NCBI RefSeq assembly: GCF_900142285.1
Contig: NZ_FRAJ01000005.1
Location: 108,714 to 172,713, forward strand
Length of the DNA stretch: 64,000 nt
Direction of reading: 5' to 3'
DNA from: Caminicella sporogenes DSM 14501
GTDB taxonomy: Bacteria; Bacillota; Clostridia; Peptostreptococcales; Caminicellaceae
Positions 1 to 7,116 of this stretch are shown in pieces; the first letter of the stretch is position 1, and every line of letters begins with the position of its first letter. The translations under genes and the position numbers were made by a program. Below the pieces are notes generated by a model. That model did not search any database, had not been told where the DNA came from, and saw nothing but the letters and a program-made list of their open reading frames with translations.

Positions 1-755
1 TCAACAACTGCACGTGAAGCAGAAACTTGGCCATCAAGAAGCATAGCTAGTTCCTTAAGCAGTGCAAAGTTTTCTGGTTTGCCTATACCTCTACCACCAG
101 AAACTAATATCTTTGCTTCTTCTATATTAACTTTTTCTTTTGTTTCTTTAACTACTTCTAATATTTCAACATTTATATCTTCTTTAGTAAAATCAATAAA
201 AAATTCTTTTATATCTCCTTTTCTACTTGTATCCCTTTCTTTTATTTCCATAACGCCCGGTCTAACTGTAGACATTTGTGGTCTATGTTCTGGACAAATA
301 ATTGTTGCCATTATATTTCCACCAAAAGCTGGTCTTGTCATTAAAAGATTTCTTGTTTCTTCTTCAATATCAAGACTAGTACAATCTGCTGTAAGACCTG
401 TATATATTCTAGCAGAAACCCTTGGTGCCAAATCTCTACCTATTGCTGTTGCACCTATTAATACTATTTCAGGTTTTTTATCATTAATAACTTCACATAA
501 AGCCTTTGTATAAGGCTCGGTAATATATATATCTAAATTTTGATGGTCTACATATATAACTTCATCTGCACCATGATAAATTAATTCTTCTAGATTATTT
601 TTTATATTATTTCCTAAAATAACAGCTGTTACTTTTTCATTTAGTTTATCTGCAATATCTCTAGCCTTTCCCAACAACTCCAAAGATACTCTTTGTATTT
701 TATTATCTCTTTGTTCTACAAAAACTAAAACTCCTTTATAATCTGAAATATTCAA
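1..755 (-). CDS. etfA: Electron transfer flavoprotein alpha subunit (C-terminus cut by window edge)
   Basis: Encodes the alpha subunit of the FAD-containing EtfAB heterodimer, which passes electrons to or from acyl-CoA dehydrogenase in the cytoplasm. About 251 codons are visible and the C-terminal FAD-binding end lies outside the window. The start is TTG at 755, eight bases after a perfect AGGAGG; the protein begins MNISDYKGVLVFVE, a typical EtfA opening. Conserved family stretches include GADEVIYV, IGRDLAPRVSAR and ISGGRG-like VSGGRGIGKPENF, which leads into the FAD domain. It follows etfB by 72 bases in the order bcd-etfB-etfA, the usual clostridial butyrate or caffeate-type arrangement, so one transcript is likely. 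Family identity is certain; the physiological acyl-CoA substrate is not visible. Confidence 0.95.
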   Translation of the reverse strand, partial: MNISDYKGVLVFVEQRDNKIQRVSLELLGKARDIADKLNEKVTAVILGNNIKNNLEELIYHGADEVIYVDHQNLDIYITEPYTKALCEVINDKKPEIVLIGATAIGRDLAPRVSARIYTGLTADCTSLDIEEETRNLLMTRPAFGGNIMATIICPEHRPQMSTVRPGVMEIKERDTSRKGDIKEFFIDFTKEDINVEILEVVKETKEKVNIEEAKILVSGGRGIGKPENFALLKELAMLLDGQVSASRAVV

Positions 756-827
756 ATCGTTTTCCCTCCTTAAAAAACTTTTACTTATATCTGTAAATAT
801 AAAGGTAACTTTTCCACAATCGATTAA

Positions 828-1610
828 TTATATGATATGTTTTTCTCTAAGTTTTTCAATAATTAATTTTGCTGCTTCTTTAGGCTGTAATTCATATACT
901 TTACCAGCAGCCTTAACTCCTTTTGTAAATGACTTCTTAACCTTTGTAGGAGAACCTTTTAATCCAATATGTTCTACATTTACATCTATATCATTTAATC
1001 CCCATCTAACTATTTCTTTTTCTCTGTATGCTTCTAAAATTCCACTTACTGACATATATCTAGGTTTATTAAGTTCACTTAATGTAGTTATTAAACAAGG
1101 TAATTTTACTCTTATTTTATGATACCCATCTTCAAATTCTCTTTTTAAAATCAAACTATCACCGTCAAGAGTTAATTCCCTAACGTAACTTACTTGAGGC
1201 AATTTTAAATGCTCTGCAATTTGAGGTCCAACTTGTGCTGTATCTCCATCTATCGCCTGTCTTCCTGCTATTATTAAATCGTAATCTAACTTTTTAATAG
1301 CAGCTGCTAACGTACTAGATGTAGCCCATGTATCTGCACCAGCAAATGCTCTATCACTTAAAAGTATAGCTTCATCAGCTCCCATAGCTAAAGCTTCTCT
1401 TAAAGCCTTTTCTGCTTGAGGAGGTCCCATAGTAATAACTGTTACTTTTGCTCCTATTTCATCCTTTAACTTTAATGCTGCTTCTAATCCACTTTTATCA
1501 TCTGGATTGATAATACTTGGAACTCCTTCTCTTATTAAAGTACCTGTTTTAGGGTCCAATCTTACTTCTGTAGTATCTGGTACTTGTTTTATACAAACAA
1601 CTATATTCAT
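828..1610 (-). CDS. etfB: Electron transfer flavoprotein beta subunit
   Basis: Beta subunit of EtfAB (260 aa, full length for the family). It opens MNIVVCIKQVPDT and carries the GADEAILLSD, IAGRQAIDGDTAQVGPQIAE and VSYVRELTLDGD blocks diagnostic of EtfB, which binds the second nucleotide or FAD. The ATG at 1610 follows an AGGGGG ribosome site that overlaps the TAG stop of bcd, only 12 bases upstream, implying translational coupling with bcd. In clostridia the EtfAB-Bcd complex can perform flavin-based electron bifurcation between NADH, crotonyl-CoA and ferredoxin; that this copy bifurcates is inferred from gene order only. Confidence 0.96.
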   Translation of the reverse strand: MNIVVCIKQVPDTTEVRLDPKTGTLIREGVPSIINPDDKSGLEAALKLKDEIGAKVTVITMGPPQAEKALREALAMGADEAILLSDRAFAGADTWATSSTLAAAIKKLDYDLIIAGRQAIDGDTAQVGPQIAEHLKLPQVSYVRELTLDGDSLILKREFEDGYHKIRVKLPCLITTLSELNKPRYMSVSGILEAYREKEIVRWGLNDIDVNVEHIGLKGSPTKVKKSFTKGVKAAGKVYELQPKEAAKLIIEKLREKHII

Positions 1611-1622
1611 GTTTTAATCCCC

Positions 1623-2762
1623 CTATCGTAAAATATTTCCAGCTATAACCATTCTTTGTACTTCAGAAGTACCTTCATATATCTCGGTTATCTTAGCATC
1701 TCTCATCATTCTCTCTACTGGATACTCTCTAGTATATCCATATCCACCATGAAGCTGAACTGCTTTTGTAGTTACTTCCATAGCTGTTTCAGCTGCAAAT
1801 AATTTTGCCATAGCTGCATAAACACTATAAGGTTCTTTATTGTCTTTTGCCCTTGCTGCTCTATACACTAACATTCTTGCTGCATCTGTTTTTGTCTGCA
1901 TATCTGCAAGAGTAAATTGAGTATTTTGGAATTTTGCAAGTGGTCTTCCAAATTGTTTTCTTTCTTTTACATATTTAATTGTTTCATCTATAGCTCCTTG
2001 TGCTATTCCAATAGCTTGAGCTGCTATTCCTATACGTCCACCATCTAATGTCTTCATAGCAATTTTAAATCCTTGTCCTTCTTTTCCTAGTAAGTTTTCT
2101 TTAGGAACTTTACAGTCTTCAAATATAAGTTCACATGTTGATGAACCTCTTATACCCATTTTAGCTTCTTTTTTACCTACCCTAAATCCTTCAAAACCCT
2201 TTTCAACTATAAAAGCAGAAATACCTTTAACACCTTTACTCTTATCAGTCATAGCCATAATTATATATGTATCAGCATAACCTGCATTAGTTATAAATAT
2301 TTTTGAACCATTTAGTATATAATAATCTCCATGTAATTCAGCTTTTGTTTGTTGAGCTGAAGCATCTGTTCCTGCATTTGGTTCTGTAAGTCCAAATGCT
2401 CCTAGTTTTTCACCTTTAGCTAATGGTATCAAATACTTTTTCTTTTGCTCTTCTGTTCCAAATTCATAAATTGGTGATGCACAAAGTGAAGTATGAGCTG
2501 AAACTACAACACCTGTAGTTGCACAAACTTTAGATAACTCCTCAATAGCCATTGCATATGCAAAGTTATCTCCACCACTTCCTCCATATTCTTTTGGAAT
2601 TGGTATGCCCATAAATCCATACCTAGCTAGCTTCTTTACTGTTTCTAATGGAAATTTTTCTTCTTCATCTACTTCTGCGGCAAGTGGTTTGACTTCATTT
2701 TCAGCAAATTCTCTAAATAATTCCTGTAACATCTGATACTCTTTAGAAATAGTAAAATCCAT
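1623..2762 (-). CDS. bcd: Short-chain (butyryl-type) acyl-CoA dehydrogenase
   Basis: 379-aa FAD-dependent acyl-CoA dehydrogenase, the normal length. N-terminal helical domain (MDFTISKEYQMLQELFREFAENEVKP), middle beta domain with FGLTEPNAGTDAS and FITNAGYAD, and C-terminal domain with ERKQFGRPLAKFQ and the signature LHGGYGYTREYPVERMMRDAKI. The catalytic glutamate is the E of IYEGTSEVQ near residue 365. ATG at 2762 follows AAGGGGGA. First gene of the bcd-etfB-etfA operon, so it most likely reduces crotonyl-CoA or oxidises butyryl-CoA; other short or branched acyl-CoAs remain possible since thl, crt and hbd genes are not in view. Confidence 0.93.
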   Translation of the reverse strand: MDFTISKEYQMLQELFREFAENEVKPLAAEVDEEEKFPLETVKKLARYGFMGIPIPKEYGGSGGDNFAYAMAIEELSKVCATTGVVVSAHTSLCASPIYEFGTEEQKKKYLIPLAKGEKLGAFGLTEPNAGTDASAQQTKAELHGDYYILNGSKIFITNAGYADTYIIMAMTDKSKGVKGISAFIVEKGFEGFRVGKKEAKMGIRGSSTCELIFEDCKVPKENLLGKEGQGFKIAMKTLDGGRIGIAAQAIGIAQGAIDETIKYVKERKQFGRPLAKFQNTQFTLADMQTKTDAARMLVYRAARAKDNKEPYSVYAAMAKLFAAETAMEVTTKAVQLHGGYGYTREYPVERMMRDAKITEIYEGTSEVQRMVIAGNILR

Positions 2763-2831
2763 TTTTATCCCCCTTAAACTTTAAATTATTTTGCTTAGTT
2801 TGTTAATTAACTAACCTTTATAGGTATCGGC

Positions 2832-2883
2832 GTAAAATATTTTTATTTTACACCACTATAACAACAAGCAACATTTATGCCAA
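2832..2883 (-). promoter_or_regulatory. Promoter and palindromic operator of bcd-etfBA
   Basis: On the minus strand TTGGCA (2878-2883) and TATAGT (2855-2860) are separated by exactly 17 bases, one mismatch each from the sigma-A consensus. The predicted start site falls in a perfect 8-4-8 inverted repeat, GTAAAATA-N4-TATTTTAC, at 2832-2851. A palindrome over +1 suggests repressor control; the regulator is unknown. The rest of the 300-base gap (2884-3024) shows nothing recognisable apart from AT-rich sequence. Confidence 0.6.
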
Positions 2884-3024
2884 AGAAAATCTTGAAAATT
2901 CCCAAATTTATTTTTTTATATGTATTAAATATTTACAGTATCTTAACTAAAAAAATCTTTTTTATCAACATTAACAATAATATCTTGAATGTGTTAATTA
3001 AGTTTACATGTTAACTTTTTGAAC

Positions 3025-3055
3025 AAAAATACCCTCTTTTTTATTAAGGGTATTT
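3025..3055 (-). terminator. Intrinsic terminator after the lipid kinase gene
   Basis: Minus-strand hairpin AAATACCCT / AGAGGGTATTT followed by a T-run, starting 8 bases after the kinase stop codon. Confidence 0.8.
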
Positions 3056-3062
3056 CTTAAAT

Positions 3063-3986
3063 TCATAGTTTATTATTAAATTTTAAATAATCTGGAATAA
3101 AAATTTTTAAACCAGAAGATATTATTTCAAATTTAGCAGGAAGTGGTCCTCCATTTTCACCATCTATATCTATATTCATATTGCTATCATCTAAACATTT
3201 AACATAGAGATTATCAGTTTGAAAATATATAACATTTTCATTATTTATATGGTCTCCTCTTATAATCTTTAAAAACAATGTAGCAGCATCAAATATATCT
3301 ATTTTTTTAAATATACATACATCAAATTTGCCATCATTTAACCCCGCTTGCGGTGCAAATTTTTTAAAACCCCCAGCAGAAGATGAATTTAAAACTGCAA
3401 ACAACATTACATCTTCTACAAAAGATTTACAGTTATACTTAAATTCTAATTTTATCGATTTAAATAACTGTTTAGGTATTTCTTTTATTCCTTCAGCATA
3501 ATAAGCAAATTTTCCAAATACAGTTTTAGATGCTACTGAAGCTTTTATTGCAACATCTGTAAGCAAACCAGCAGCTGCAACATTAATAAAATAATTTTCA
3601 TTAACTTTACAAACGTCTATATCAATTAATCTTCCATTCCTAAACATATCACAAATTCCATCTATGTCATTTGGAATAGATAGATAGTTTGCAAAATCAT
3701 TTACAGTACCAGCAGGTATAACTGCAAAAGGTAATCTTAAATCTGCCTTCATCATACCATTTATAACTTCATTTAAAGTTCCATCTCCTCCAACAACTAC
3801 AATTAAATCAAATTCTCCTTCTTTAATTTTCATTACTTCATTCATTGCATCAAATTTTCCTCTAGTGTCAAATTTATCTACAGTTTTAAATATATTTTCT
3901 AATACTAATCTCCCTACAATAATTTCCAAAGATTTTTGAACTATAGTGCGACCAGAAGATGGATTGTTTATAATTTTTACTCTCAT
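3063..3986 (-). CDS. Diacylglycerol kinase / YegS-BmrU family lipid kinase
   Basis: 307-aa cytoplasmic or membrane-associated lipid kinase of the DAGK catalytic family. The nucleotide-binding motif GGDGTLNEV lies near residue 67 and PAGTVNDFA near residue 96; the C-terminal YegS-like beta sandwich ends in DGENGGPLPAKFEI. Members phosphorylate diacylglycerol or related lipids, recycling lipid head groups. The ATG at 3986 has no ribosome site: only four bases separate it from the right end of a TnpB insertion element. Joining the sequences flanking that element rebuilds GGGGG-TTGAT-ATTT-ATG, a proper ribosome site 9 bases before the start. Expression may therefore be reduced, or driven from within the element. 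It was probably co-transcribed with the ZIP gene before the insertion. Confidence 0.9.
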   Translation of the reverse strand: MRVKIINNPSSGRTIVQKSLEIIVGRLVLENIFKTVDKFDTRGKFDAMNEVMKIKEGEFDLIVVVGGDGTLNEVINGMMKADLRLPFAVIPAGTVNDFANYLSIPNDIDGICDMFRNGRLIDIDVCKVNENYFINVAAAGLLTDVAIKASVASKTVFGKFAYYAEGIKEIPKQLFKSIKLEFKYNCKSFVEDVMLFAVLNSSSAGGFKKFAPQAGLNDGKFDVCIFKKIDIFDAATLFLKIIRGDHINNENVIYFQTDNLYVKCLDDSNMNIDIDGENGGPLPAKFEIISSGLKIFIPDYLKFNNKL

Positions 3987-3990
3987 AAAT

Positions 3991-4130
3991 ACCGTTGACT
4001 TATATCTATAAAAACCTTATAGAAAGCAACGCATACCTATAAATCTTTATAGATTTATAGGTCTTACCCGATACTTCTATTATGAGGCTATAAGCCTGCA
4101 TAACTCGAAGTCGCTTTCTACTTTTATAGG
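3991..4130 (-). ncRNA. Candidate omega RNA (reRNA) of the TnpB element
   Basis: In this superfamily the guide RNA is made from the tnpB 3' end plus the right end, with the flanking DNA as guide. The non-coding right end (3991-4079) is almost identical in the two copies here (2 differences in about 89 bases), including the stable hairpin CCTATAAATC-TTTATA-GATTTATAGG. The guide predicted for this copy begins ATTTATGAGAGTAAAA, the start codon region of the lipid kinase gene. The 5' boundary of the RNA is a guess. Confidence 0.5.
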
Positions 4131-5519
4131 ATTGCACAGCTTAACATTAAGCCAACGATTTCCACCTCCTATTTTATAATTTTGCTGTGCTTTTTTATTG
4201 CCAAGTAAACATATATTTCTTGCTCCATTTAGGTCAGCATTGATTATTATGTTTATAACTTCATCTTTAAATAACCCTCGCTTAACTCGCTTTCCACCCA
4301 ATGCATTAGTTAAGTCTAGGTTGTATTGTAAAAACTTTTGTATTACTTTTATATCTTCTGTTAAGCTACTTACTTTAGATGTATAACTTTCATCTACAAA
4401 TTTTACTTTTATTCCATAGTCTTTTGCTTTATATTCTATGTACCTTAATAATTTCCCAAATGGTATTTGTATAAAATTTTGCTTTACAGCTTTATTTAAT
4501 TTGCATTTACCATTATTTTTTAGATTGTTTAAATTATTTGATAGGATTATTTCTGTTACGTTATATTTTTCTAGATATTCTAATACTCTTTTGCTAATCT
4601 TGTGAAATTGGTCGCAAAAATACCTATTTCTTTTTTCATAAAGATATGTTCTGTATTTCTCTAAATACCTTTTTCTGTTTTTGTCTTTTGTAGTCGATAT
4701 TTCTTTATTTAACTTCCCTATAAATCTATTAAAGTTAGCATTGTATGTTTTATATTTTTTACCATCTATTATTAAACTTGGCGTTTCTTTATCGTCTACA
4801 TATATGCTTAAAAGATTGTTTATCCCTATATCTATCCCTGCACTTTTATAGGGCTTTTCTTTTATTTCTTTTTCTTCTTTCTCATATATAAAAAGTAAAT
4901 ACAGCTCATTGTTTGAAAAGTTAAGATGTACTGCTTTAATTTTTTTTAAACTTCCTACTACTTTTTCTAATTCTTTATGGTTTATATATGTTCTTATCAT
5001 TTTATTGTTAAGGTTTATTCCTATCTGATTTTTTCTTTTTAATGAAAATCCTTTATAACTATCTAATGGAATTGTATAGTTTGTTAGTTTTGACAGCTTT
5101 TTAGGTTTAGGCGGTCTTGCTTTATAATCTCCATTTTTTATTTTTGTGAAATATCCTTTATACTCAGATTTAACTCTTTTCATTATTTCTACTAAATTAT
5201 GAATTTTAAGATCTTTAGATAGTTTTATTAAGTCATTCATTATTTGATGATTTTTATATTTATTTCTGATATAAGTTAACTTTTCTTCTAGCTTTTTCGG
5301 AGTAGTTCTTCTAAATAACGCTCTCATTATTTCATAGTCAGTTAACAACCTAAAATCTCCTATATTCTGCTTATAGTCTTGATTAAGGAGTATTATATAC
5401 ATGTTTTCAAAATGCCTATACTTGTAAATATAATCTATAACCTTTGATTTGAATTTTTTGTCTTTTATTCTCATTTTGTATGTTCTTATATTTTTATTTT
5501 CAGCTATAGATTTACTCAT
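4080..5519 (-). CDS. tnpB: TnpB RNA-guided endonuclease, relocated-glutamate type
   Basis: 479-aa OrfB/TnpB. N-terminal helical and beta-barrel (WED-like) region to about residue 220, then the RuvC fold. RuvC-I aspartate is D230 in AGIDIGINN; RuvC-III aspartate is D429 in INADLNGARNI. The usual RuvC-II glutamate position reads EIILSNNLNNLK, without a glutamate at the canonical place, while VDESYTSK (E377) supplies the alternative glutamate seen in a known TnpB subgroup with QNFIQIPF and EESYTSK motifs. The cysteine usual in that motif (SYTSKCS) is valine here. ATG at 5519 follows GAGGAG. The frame is intact, so the protein may be an active nuclease; C-terminal residues match the second copy at about 90 percent by eye. 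Confidence 0.92.
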   Translation of the reverse strand: MSKSIAENKNIRTYKMRIKDKKFKSKVIDYIYKYRHFENMYIILLNQDYKQNIGDFRLLTDYEIMRALFRRTTPKKLEEKLTYIRNKYKNHQIMNDLIKLSKDLKIHNLVEIMKRVKSEYKGYFTKIKNGDYKARPPKPKKLSKLTNYTIPLDSYKGFSLKRKNQIGINLNNKMIRTYINHKELEKVVGSLKKIKAVHLNFSNNELYLLFIYEKEEKEIKEKPYKSAGIDIGINNLLSIYVDDKETPSLIIDGKKYKTYNANFNRFIGKLNKEISTTKDKNRKRYLEKYRTYLYEKRNRYFCDQFHKISKRVLEYLEKYNVTEIILSNNLNNLKNNGKCKLNKAVKQNFIQIPFGKLLRYIEYKAKDYGIKVKFVDESYTSKVSSLTEDIKVIQKFLQYNLDLTNALGGKRVKRGLFKDEVINIIINADLNGARNICLLGNKKAQQNYKIGGGNRWLNVKLCNPIKVESDFELCRLIAS

Positions 5520-5654
5520 TTTCTTTTAACTCCTCGATTATTTTCTTTCTACACACGCCTTCTGTAATAAAAGAAGGTTTTTATAAATTTTATAAATATT
5601 CTTTAACTGTTAATCAACCCCCATTAAATAAATAATTATTAAAATTATAATCTA

Positions 5655-6464
5655 TTAAGCAAAAAATAACAAACTTAATGCCATAACACCCATTCCAGAA
5701 ATAAGTCCATAGATAGCTACATGATGTTCTCCATATTTTTCAGCCGTTGGAAGCAATTCATCTAATGAAATATAAACCATAATTCCTGCAACACTTGCAA
5801 ATATTAAACCAAACATAGCATCATTGAAAAACCTAATCAAAATGAAATAGCCTACTATTGCTCCCACAGGTTCAGAAAGGCCTGAAAAAAAAGAATATAA
5901 AAAAGCTTTTTTTCTATCTCCTGTTGCATAGTAAATAGGTACAGAAACTGCTATTCCTTCAGGAATATTATGTATTGCTATAGCAATTGCTATACTAATT
6001 CCTAATGTATTATTTTGCAAAGCACTCGTAAATGTTGCTAATCCTTCGGGAAAATTATGAATTGCTATAGCTAAAGCTGAAAACAAACCCATTCTTAGCA
6101 GTTCAAAATCTTTTATATCATCCTGCATATCACCTACATCACGCATTTCATGTGGATTTTCAATACTTGGCACAAATTTATCAATAATTGCAATTAAAGC
6201 AATTCCCATAAAAAAGGCAATTGTAGTAATCCAATATCCCTTAGTTTCTCCATAAATAATTTCTAAAGAATCCCTTGCTTCTGAAAAAATTTCAATCATA
6301 GAAACATAAATCATTACTCCTGCAGAAAATCCTAAAACTGCTGATAAAAATTTTTTATTCGTCTGTTTAGTATAAAAGGCTAATGCACTTCCTATACCTG
6401 TAGATAATCCTGCAAATAGTGTAAGCCCAAAAGCAAATAATACATTTGTCATACTTATATTCAT
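5655..6464 (-). CDS. zupT: ZIP family metal (zinc/iron) transporter, ZupT-like
   Basis: 269-aa integral membrane protein with about eight hydrophobic segments. Transmembrane segments IV and V carry the metal-site motifs HNFPEGLATF and HNIPEGIAVSVP, the hallmark of bacterial ZupT-type ZIP importers of Zn(II), Fe(II) and Mn(II). A cytoplasmic acidic loop (ENPHEMRDVGDMQDD) lies between segments III and IV. ATG at 6464 follows AGAGGAGA. Its stop is 33 bases from the former ribosome site of the lipid kinase gene, now interrupted by the TnpB element. No metal-responsive operator is obvious upstream. Substrate assignment is by family only. Confidence 0.9.
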   Translation of the reverse strand: MNISMTNVLFAFGLTLFAGLSTGIGSALAFYTKQTNKKFLSAVLGFSAGVMIYVSMIEIFSEARDSLEIIYGETKGYWITTIAFFMGIALIAIIDKFVPSIENPHEMRDVGDMQDDIKDFELLRMGLFSALAIAIHNFPEGLATFTSALQNNTLGISIAIAIAIHNIPEGIAVSVPIYYATGDRKKAFLYSFFSGLSEPVGAIVGYFILIRFFNDAMFGLIFASVAGIMVYISLDELLPTAEKYGEHHVAIYGLISGMGVMALSLLFFA

Positions 6465-6540
6465 ATTTATTTCTCCTCTTACTTAAAATGCATCTTTTTT
6501 CCTTTTAAATTATAAATTCAATATTTAAATTTTTTAATAA

Positions 6541-6580
6541 AAATAAAGTCTATATTAATTTTACCCAAATTAATATAGAC
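6541..6580 (-). terminator. Terminator after flavodoxin gene
   Basis: Perfect 14-bp minus-strand stem GTCTATATTAATTT / AAATTAATATAGAC with a 5-base loop, then TTTATTTTTATT. Stem ends 17 bases after the flavodoxin stop. Confidence 0.85.
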
Positions 6581-6596
6581 GAAACAATTTAATCTT

Positions 6597-7082
6597 TTAC
6601 TCATTAAATAGTTTCTTTACATTCTTTGCTACTCTTTCTGCAAATATTTCAACTCTTTTCTTTTGGTCTTCATCTCCATCTTTTATGCATACAGCACCAA
6701 AATGAGTATACGGTTTTCCTTCACTAGAACCTACTGAATATACAAACATTCCCTTTACTAACAACTCACTTAACAATGCCAATTCTGCATTATCTGCTCC
6801 ACCGCCAAGATAATTTTCAGTAGCAAATACACAACCTACTTTTCCTGCCAATTTAAGTTTACACGTATCTAACCATTTTTTCATTTGCCAAGAATATGAA
6901 CCTGCATATGTAGGAGTTCCAAAAAATACTGCTTTAGCATCTTCAATAAATTCTTTATCAACGTTATCAATTGACATACATTTTGCCTCAACGCCTTCTA
7001 TTTTTTCTACTCCCTTTGCAATGAGATTTGCTACTTTTTGAGTATTTCCTGTTTCACTATGATAGATTATTGCTATTTTCAT
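6597..7082 (-). CDS. Flavodoxin-like NAD(P)H-dependent oxidoreductase
   Basis: 161-aa FMN-binding flavodoxin-fold protein. It starts MKIAIIYHSETGNTQKVA, whose SETGNT loop binds the FMN phosphate, followed by AVFFGTPTYAGSYSWQMKKWL and a central core typical of the flavodoxin/WrbA-like superfamily. The chosen ATG at 7082 follows AAAGGAG by eight bases; a longer frame to 7130 has no ribosome site. It lies 34 bases after the M14 gene and shares its terminator, so the two are probably co-transcribed, although no functional link is evident. The electron donor and acceptor cannot be told from sequence. Confidence 0.88.
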   Translation of the reverse strand: MKIAIIYHSETGNTQKVANLIAKGVEKIEGVEAKCMSIDNVDKEFIEDAKAVFFGTPTYAGSYSWQMKKWLDTCKLKLAGKVGCVFATENYLGGGADNAELALLSELLVKGMFVYSVGSSEGKPYTHFGAVCIKDGDEDQKKRVEIFAERVAKNVKKLFNE

Positions 7083-7116
7083 TTTTATATCAACTCCTTT
7101 AAATTTTTTCTTACGG

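Larger units (their letters stand above)
3991..5612 (-). mobile_element. IS200/IS605-type insertion element carrying only tnpB
   Basis: About 1,622 bp. The right end is set by where this copy and the second copy (63489 onward) stop matching: both begin ACCGTTGACTTATATC and then diverge outward. The left end is set by a TTGAT pentanucleotide (minus strand, 5617-5613), a known target/TAM for this superfamily, directly followed by the element. Subterminal hairpins are present at both ends: CCTATAAATC-N6-GATTTATAGG at 4036-4061 (right) and CCTTCT-N8-AGAAGG at 5558-5577 (left). There is no tnpA, so mobility would need a transposase in trans. The element is inserted between the ribosome site and the start codon of the lipid kinase gene, in the same orientation. 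Confidence 0.85.

Noticed and set aside
79..513. Plus-strand 144-codon frame
   Set aside because: Antisense shadow of etfA, which is clearly conserved on the other strand.
2795..2815. TTTGTTAATTAACTAAC as a Rex operator for bcd
   Set aside because: The two half-sites touch each other; clostridial Rex sites need a 4-base spacer (TTGTTAA-N4-TTAACAA).
3991..4130. Out-reading promoter in the TnpB right end (TTGCTT with TAGATA or TATAAG)
   Set aside because: Spacings are 15 or 19 bases and the boxes are weak; not convincing enough to list, though worth a 5'-end check.
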